This document shows positions 58,296-64,000 of a stretch of DNA of 64,000 nucleotides, one piece after another (positions within the stretch are counted from its first letter, which is position 1; every line of letters begins with the position of its first letter). The notes below the pieces were generated by a model. The model had not been told where the DNA came from, ran no database searches, and saw only the letters and a program-made list of their open reading frames with translations. Origin of the DNA: Branchiostoma floridae (taxonomy: Eukaryota > Chordata > Leptocardii > Amphioxiformes > Branchiostomatidae); contig NC_049989.1 in NCBI RefSeq assembly GCF_000003815.2, forward strand, positions 14,387,671-14,451,670, in the 5' to 3' direction. The position numbers and the translations under genes were made by a program.

Positions 58296-58715
58296 GAACA
58301 AGACTCGGGAGCTATGATACGGCTGAATACCAGGCTAACCTATACAGACTCTGATCGGGATATCTACCGATAGAATCGCCAATTCTGCAAATTCAGCCGT
58401 GTTATAGAAGAAGGCCATTTGCAAATCCATGCCCGTAGGCTAATTGCACGTACATGGTATAAACATAGGAAATCAATGAACAGTGTCTACTCGATCGAAT
58501 ACTAGTATTGGCTATTTCTAAACAGGTTGGGATTGACTTCTTTTTTGGAAGCAGAGGAAGACGATCAAAAGCCCCACTTTTTTCTACAGTTTGTGGGTTC
58601 TGCGCTTTCAAGAGAAAAGTGTCTTTTTTATTTCTGTTTGTCTGTGAACGTGTCGAGAGGACAGAAGAGACTCGGGAGCTATAATACGACTGGATATCAG
58701 GCTAATACAGTGAAG
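58296..58715 (+). repeat. Short duplicated segment
   Basis: AGACTCGGGAGCTATGATAC with a following GGCTGAATACCAGGCTAA (about 58301) and AGACTCGGGAGCTATAATAC with ACTGGATATCAGGCTAA (about 58670) are copies. GGACAGAAGAGACTC also occurs near 58190 and 58659. No gene seen. Confidence 0.5.
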
Positions 58716-59244
58716 AAGTAACTTCGTTTTTCTTGCTTCTATGTAACTCATAATCACATAGCTGGTCGTTTTGTCTTTCAAATAACATTGGTAGGTTAAG
58801 CTGAAATTTGAACCCCCCGAACTTTCATAAACTCTCAGCACACACTCAAGCGCTCTTCTAATGCTAGAATTGCACAGAGCCGTTAGCTCAAAATAACACT
58901 TATGACATTATTCTCGTTACGCTTTTTGACCTATTATTGACCCTCGAGCTCGCTTTGCAGTGTATATTCGGTATATCAGCAATGCCACAAAACCCTACAC
59001 GTGTCGCACTAAACTGAAATACCTGATCAACTAGTATACAAATCCAAAATGGTATTACCGCATGTTGTAAATACAATACTTTGAATTGATGCACATCTGT
59101 ACGAATTATAATCATTAGAGTTGGTTCATTAATGGGGCTATATAATGCTGAAGCATTTTGTTTCTTGTTTCGCAGAACCGATAACCACCTACTCTATAGG
59201 CTATAGGTGGACCACGCTGGTTCTGTACGCAAGTCACATGTACA

Positions 59245-59490
59245 AGCGACTGCTTAAGTCCGGACTGTTAAGTTTAATCCACTCACACTTGATGGTTTCC
59301 TACTCTTTTCGACAAGTGTGATGGGTTCTTTAACGTGCTCGCAAACAAGGGACTTCCTGCTTTGCGTCCAATTTGAGAGAACCCTCCTAGCCGAAGCTAG
59401 ATACTCATTTTCACTTGGGTCAAATGAGGAAATAGATGTTCCCAATGGCACAACATCGTAGCCTGCGTAGGGTTTCAAACCAAGAACCCT
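59245..59490. repeat. SINE-like dispersed repeat, second copy
   Basis: CAAGTGTGATGGGTTCTTTA, CTCATTTTCACTTGGGTCAA and GGTTTCAAACCAAGAACCC correspond to the copy at 44310-44600. Confidence 0.5.
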
Positions 59491-59821
59491 TAGATTCTAA
59501 GTCAACATATTATGTGCATGTCCCAAGAACACGACATCAGGGCCTGCTAGTGAATTGAAACCGATAAACTTTAGATTCTAATTCAAGAATCCTAACCGGA
59601 AGACTAATTTGTTTAGCTTCCACCAGGCCTTCCTACGGGGGTATGGGGATCGTAGATTCGGCAAAACGTGGGGAAAATGGCCATGCTAAGGTTCGTATTT
59701 TCCCTCCGACCAAACTCTCTGGTGGCAAAACTTGCCTGGCAAATTTTCTCTCTATAATAGCCAGTGTAGTCAGTCTGGTAGAGATAGTTTGTTTATCAGC
59801 GTATAAAATGTTGATACTTAC

Positions 59822-62800
59822 GTCTTCATCTGCAGCCTCCCGCTCATCTTCAGAATACCCTTCTCTTCCGAGCTCACCCTCCTCCCCTTGGAGTTCGTTC
59901 TTTTTCCAGTCAAAATCATTATCGTATGACCGAGATGTCGTCGACTCATTTTCTATACCGTCGTCTGCATTTTGGACAAGGTTTGCCAAATGTAGATCAG
60001 GGGAAGACGATGTTTTCGGCGATTGCTTCTGTGGTGAGGCTTTGTTGTTCGGACAGGAACACCCGTCTTTTGTACAGAGGAGTTCTCCGTCTATTTCTTG
60101 TGGATGCTGTGGTGGATGCTGCTTGGACGTGTCGTCCTCGCCCAACGGTAGCTCATCAACGACTGATTGTCTTTCTACTTCGACGACATCATTTTTTCCT
60201 ACTTCTTCTATGATTTTAGTTTGGTTCTCATCTTGCCCTCCGACATTTTCCTCATAGCACTACACGAAAACTTGAATATCCGGTCGTTTTTGGGGTTGCA
60301 TATGTCCCGTGAAACCTGGTGTATCCGGGGCATGTGCAGTCATATCCTGTTATGACAAGCGCGGGTCCTGCATATTACCGCTTATGCCTGCACATCCGGT
60401 AATTAGACATGTATGGGGATATGCGGCCCCTGCTCACGTCTCGTGTCTTGAGTAATGCCAAACAAGAGACCATCTTGTGTGTGAATTGATAGACGTACTG
60501 ATGCTTTGTCATAAGAATAGGTTTGAGTAAGATTGGTAAAGGACACCCGCTTTACATAAAAGTACTCTCCAAGCGGATGTGTATTGACTTGTCTGGCATT
60601 TTCAGTCAACAAAACTCACAAACGCCTGATATAAACGAATGCATTCTTTTACAAGAACAAAGAAAGGCCTACGCACGAATGGCGCGTATCATCGTTTTCC
60701 AATGAATTGTTACCTAGAACGAACACTAAAAATAACTTTGAGGGCGTTGTATACCAGCGTTTGGTATTATCATATTCTTAAGCTTCGGTTTTACGTTTTT
60801 AGCTAATCAACTAATTTTACTTTTTTTTTAAGCTTTTGACACAAAAGAAAACATGGCTTACCCACGCTCAATTTTAATATTCGTTTTTTTTTTTTGCTGC
60901 GGCTGTTTGTTGCCTAGATTGAACTACACGAAATGGACATTCTAAGTAAAATCTAACACGTTTGATGATAACATTCTCCACCATTCTATGGTGGGGTAGT
61001 CATTTTACGCCCTAAGCTTATCAATGAAACGGCCGCTTCAGTCTAAAGACCAATGTTTTGCTTTTGAAACAAAAGAAAACATGGCGTATATGATATACCC
61101 ACGCTCGCATTGGAAGCCTTTCATCGTTTTTATCCTTGTGGATAATGCTTGTTTTGCACACAATATGTTTGTTACCAGACTGATGTATGAACCGCCCCAC
61201 TACCAGCTGGCTGAACTACACGAAATGGACATCTAAGTAACAACACGTTTGATGATAACATTCTCCACCATTCTATGGTGGGGTAGTCATTTTACGCCCT
61301 AAGCTTATCAATGAAACGGCCGCTTCAGTCTAAAGACCAATGTTTTGCTTTTGAAACAAAAGAAAACATGGCGTATATGATATACCCACGCTCGCATTGG
61401 AAGCCTTCATTCGTTTTTATCCTTGTGGATAATGCTTGTTGCAACAACAATATGTTTGTTACCAGACTGATGTATGAAATCATTAACATTTACAGTAACA
61501 CATTTTCACCTAGTTCCTTGTGGGTATTGATTGACTGTGAACTGGCCAGGTGACAAAAGCTGAATTTAGCTACAGTGGACGTCCCGACCTATTGTGTCTG
61601 TATGCAAATACTCATCAGAACTAGCCAATTGTATTTCACACAGCATGTAGGTGTTTGAAAATAAGGACCAATAAACACACATGTCAACATTTTGAAATTT
61701 TACAGTTGGCATTTCAGAGACTTCTTTCTGTGAGGTTGCACTTTTACGCAACGGATCCCGATAGCTGGATATCTGCATGCACGGCAGACAACGTCAGTGA
61801 ACACTGAGGGATTTAGAATGATACGACCTCGAGAGTAAACAACATCTTGCCGCGTGGAATTTGAACTGCCTACGCTGGAAGGATTGGATTCTGCTTTGAG
61901 TTTTAAACAACTGTAATTTTATAGCTAGTATCCGGCCTTACGCGCGGGCAGGCGCTGTAGAGTACGGTGGGGTACGACTGACATGCCCGGTTGTGATTTT
62001 GCGGACGGTTTGAGACTACGTCACACGTCGCTATGTAGGGCTGGCTTAAAAGTTGCTGCCGGAGGCCGTGGTTGGCTCGGGTGATTTCTGCTTCGGCCCC
62101 GTGGACAGTGGAGGCTGCCCACCCGTGTCGCGATGGATCAATGGTTACCACAAATCTTCACGTTCACGTTTAGAAAGTTTGCCGCAGCTGTGCTCCTGAC
62201 TAACAAAAGTCTGTGCAGAAGACGGGTGGACAACAGAATGTATGATAGCGGGAATGCAGAACTTCACAAGACGTAAAAGGAGCATCATTCCTAGCACATA
62301 ATATATGGAGGAAATCGTCAGGACAGTCTACTGTCCCGAAATACTTTGAAAAAATAAAGAAAATTCATTCACCATTCAGAAAGAATAAAAGCAAAATAAA
62401 CACACTACAGGGAGGGGGATCCTAGGTAGGGCAGGGTAGTAAAACAAAGCTGCTTTCAATGACAAAGGGTGCTCTAGTCGAGGCCTGGGTGAGATAATTA
62501 GGTGATAATTAGGTGCTAACAAGGGTGCATGTCCCGAATAGGCAGGCATATGCAGGAAATTTGGGTCGGATGAGCGGACATGGGCGGGACATGCACCGGG
62601 ATGGCCAGGCACATATGCAGGCATTATCGGCCTCCATATGTCCCGCACACTAATAGTTGTGAATCTCCGGGTCATATGCAGGTCCGTCTATACCAAGTGT
62701 GCGGACGGCATATACCCGTTATCGGCCACATATTTTGAATATCTGGGTTTATATGCAGGAGTATTCGACCCAGATATTCGCTTTTTCGTGTAGTGTAGGA

Positions 62801-63346
62801 ACTAGCAGTCTCCTCAGTACTCGTCTCGTCTGTCCCATCGGCAAAGTGATCTTTAGGACGAAACACTTTTATGTTTGACAGAGAAGGTAGAGTCACCTCC
62901 TCTGAGATGGCTGTAGCAGTCCCTATTCCTGTATCCTTGGATACTACAGTATCAACAGAACGAACGGAGGACGTGTCAGAATCAGAAATATCTTGTGAGG
63001 CATTTTCCTTTGATGCTTCGAGTTCTCCAAATTTGTCTTCTCCTTCTTCGCTTCCATCCTTCTCAGTTTTTGCTTCCTCCTCGTCCTTTTGCTCTCTCAG
63101 TTGTATTTCCTCCAAGTGTATGATCTCGCCGTTAACGTTTGCGCCCAGTTTAATCCCATCGGCTGCAGTAGATGGTTCGGTGACGTCGGCGTTCACCCAT
63201 GAGATGCCCCCTAGCGGAGTCTTGTTGGCCCACCAGGGAACGCCGCCGCCCTTGGCGCGGTGGACGGTCATGTTTTCTCCCGTCAGGGGAGGCAAGTGGA
63301 TGACCGTGGCCTTGCGACGACTTCGAGGCGTCTTCAGGTTTCTTCT
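59822..63346 (-). CDS. Unrecognised acidic protein: one large internal exon split by a CACTA transposon; gene partial
   Basis: The exon's acceptor is ATCCAG|AGAAGAAACC at 63346 and its donor GAAGAC|GTAAGT at 59822. Coding sequence occupies 63346-62799 and 60257-59822; 60258-62795 is a transposon flanked by TAG duplications. Leaving out the transposon and one TAG gives 984 nt, 328 open codons in phase 0 at both ends. Recognisable patches are PPLTGENMTVHRAKGGGVPW, NKTPLGGISWVNADV, a Glu/Lys/Asp-rich centre, and NDFDWKKNELQGEEGELGRE near the end. In this copy translation would run into the transposon and stop near 62672. The 5' end lies beyond 64000. A possible last exon is around 59640-59740 (open after TTTGCCAG, contains MAIFPTFCRIYDP), at low confidence. 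The function is unknown. Confidence 0.65.
60258..62795. mobile_element. CACTA (EnSpm/CMC-type) transposon, 2538 bp, inserted in an exon
   Basis: Left end CACTACACGAAAACTTGAAT and the reverse complement of the right end CACTACACGAAAAAGCGAAT are about 26-bp inverted termini starting CACTA. A 3-bp TAG duplication (60255-60257, 62796-62798) is the CACTA signature. Both subterminal zones are dense in (C)ATATG(C)AGG / CATATGTCCCG / TTATCGG motifs in both orientations, like transposase-binding arrays. No transposase ORF was seen, so it is non-autonomous. It splits the exon at 59822-63346. Confidence 0.88.
60924..61497 (+). repeat. 287-bp tandem duplication inside the CACTA element
   Basis: Two units of about 287 bp (around 60924-61210 and 61211-61497) share GATGATAACATTCTCCACCA, CTAAGCTTATCAATGAAACG and GAAAACATGGCGTATATG. 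A third, more diverged stretch (AAGAAAACATGGCTTACCCA) precedes them near 60846. Confidence 0.85.
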
Positions 63347-64000
63347 CTGGATGAGAGAAACAAAAGGAAAGAAATAAGAAGACAAACAACACGTTTGCGT
63401 GCAAGTATCGTGAGGTATCGGAGTTTCTACGCACATACCGAGTTTAGCATCTCATCTTAATTTAGTATCAATGTTACATACTGAATCTTATATACAATTT
63501 ATAGCGCTGGCATAATTTAGATAATTAAAACCAATAGTACTTAAATTCAGTTTTCTTGAGTAACTGCCCATCTTTTTGAGTACCTGCAATTTTCTTTAGT
63601 AACTGCTATGCTGACGTGTCTTTTTACCTGGATGTCTAACCTACATCGATACACAGCACCATTTGTTAGAATGTAGATCCAATACATGATAAATAGACGA
63701 TTTGGACATAGAGAGGTAAAACTTTTTCTGTTTGTCTGTCCCAACATATGTAGGTGTCGAGAACTGTCTAACAACAGCCTAGTGACGGTAGTCTTTGAGC
63801 GACAGTTGAGTGACAAAAATTATATTGGATTTGTGAAACACTTGGTTTTAAAACTGGAATATGACGGACGATGTAAGAGTATGGTTTGACAGTTTTTTTT
63901 TGTATTTTTCATGATTTAGACATTGCGTTATACGTTAAAGTATGACTTAGAAGAAAACAAAATACACAAAACGTTAGAAAATTCATTCTTTATCTCTGAA
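63347..64000. other. Intron or upstream sequence of the last gene
   Basis: AT-rich; the acceptor with pyrimidine tract (TTTCCTTTTGTTTCTCTCATCCAG on the minus strand, shown in short form as TTTCTCTCATCCAG) starts it. No further exon was recognised up to the window edge. Confidence 0.4.

Noticed and set aside
59643-60257. Serine-rich plus-strand ORF of 204 aa and the plus-strand ORF at 62871-63377
   Set aside because: Both are antisense shadows of the acidic minus-strand exon.
60258-62795. CACTA element acting as a spliced intron
   Set aside because: A possible acceptor exists at the left end (GTGTAG|TGC TAT GAG), but no donor in the matching phase was found near the right end.

Overview
The window looks like part of a chordate nuclear genome, most likely an amphioxus (Branchiostoma-type lancelet). 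Genes are intron-rich with short exons and GT-AG introns. The exon translations match vertebrate DEPDC5 and DRC1 well but are clearly not vertebrate. Introns and spacers carry many short inverted-repeat DNA transposons and some LINE, SINE and satellite debris. The species is inferred; the gene identities rest on protein motifs.

Layout. (1) 243-14578, minus strand: the first 15 coding exons of DEPDC5 (GATOR1 subunit), running off the left edge. (2) 14579-14814: a 236-bp head-to-head promoter. (3) 14815-26080, plus strand: all 13 coding exons of DRC1 (nexin-dynein regulatory complex subunit 1, 769 aa). (4) 27931-36748, minus: a 6-exon, 268-aa EF-hand protein, convergent with DRC1. (5) 40035-56130, minus: a 7-exon gene for a basic/Ser-Arg N-terminus followed by Pro/Glu-rich repeats. 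Its last exon can be read either to a stop or, through an overlapping splice donor, in phase into exon 2 of the EF-hand gene. Units 4 and 5 may therefore be one locus with several first exons (56130, 43180, 36748). (6) 59822-63346, minus: a large exon of an unrecognised acidic protein. A 2.5-kb CACTA-type transposon with a perfect 3-bp target duplication interrupts it, and removing the transposon leaves 328 open codons.

How it fits together. DRC1 is an axonemal protein, and its promoter holds an RFX X-box-like palindrome. Perfect or near-perfect X-box matches also lie upstream of the 36748 and 43180 first exons. This suggests that the unrecognised EF-hand/proline-rich locus is a ciliary gene too. 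DEPDC5 is a housekeeping mTORC1 regulator that shares the DRC1 promoter region.

Mobile DNA. Elements with readable target duplications include a hAT (8 bp), a piggyBac-like element (TTAA), a CACTA (TAG), several TA-target MITEs and a family with 5-6 bp duplications. One 2.46-kb structure of two apparently identical 662-bp direct repeats around a 1135-bp core has nested target duplications like those of a transposition cointegrate. No CRISPR array, bacterial operon or rRNA was seen.
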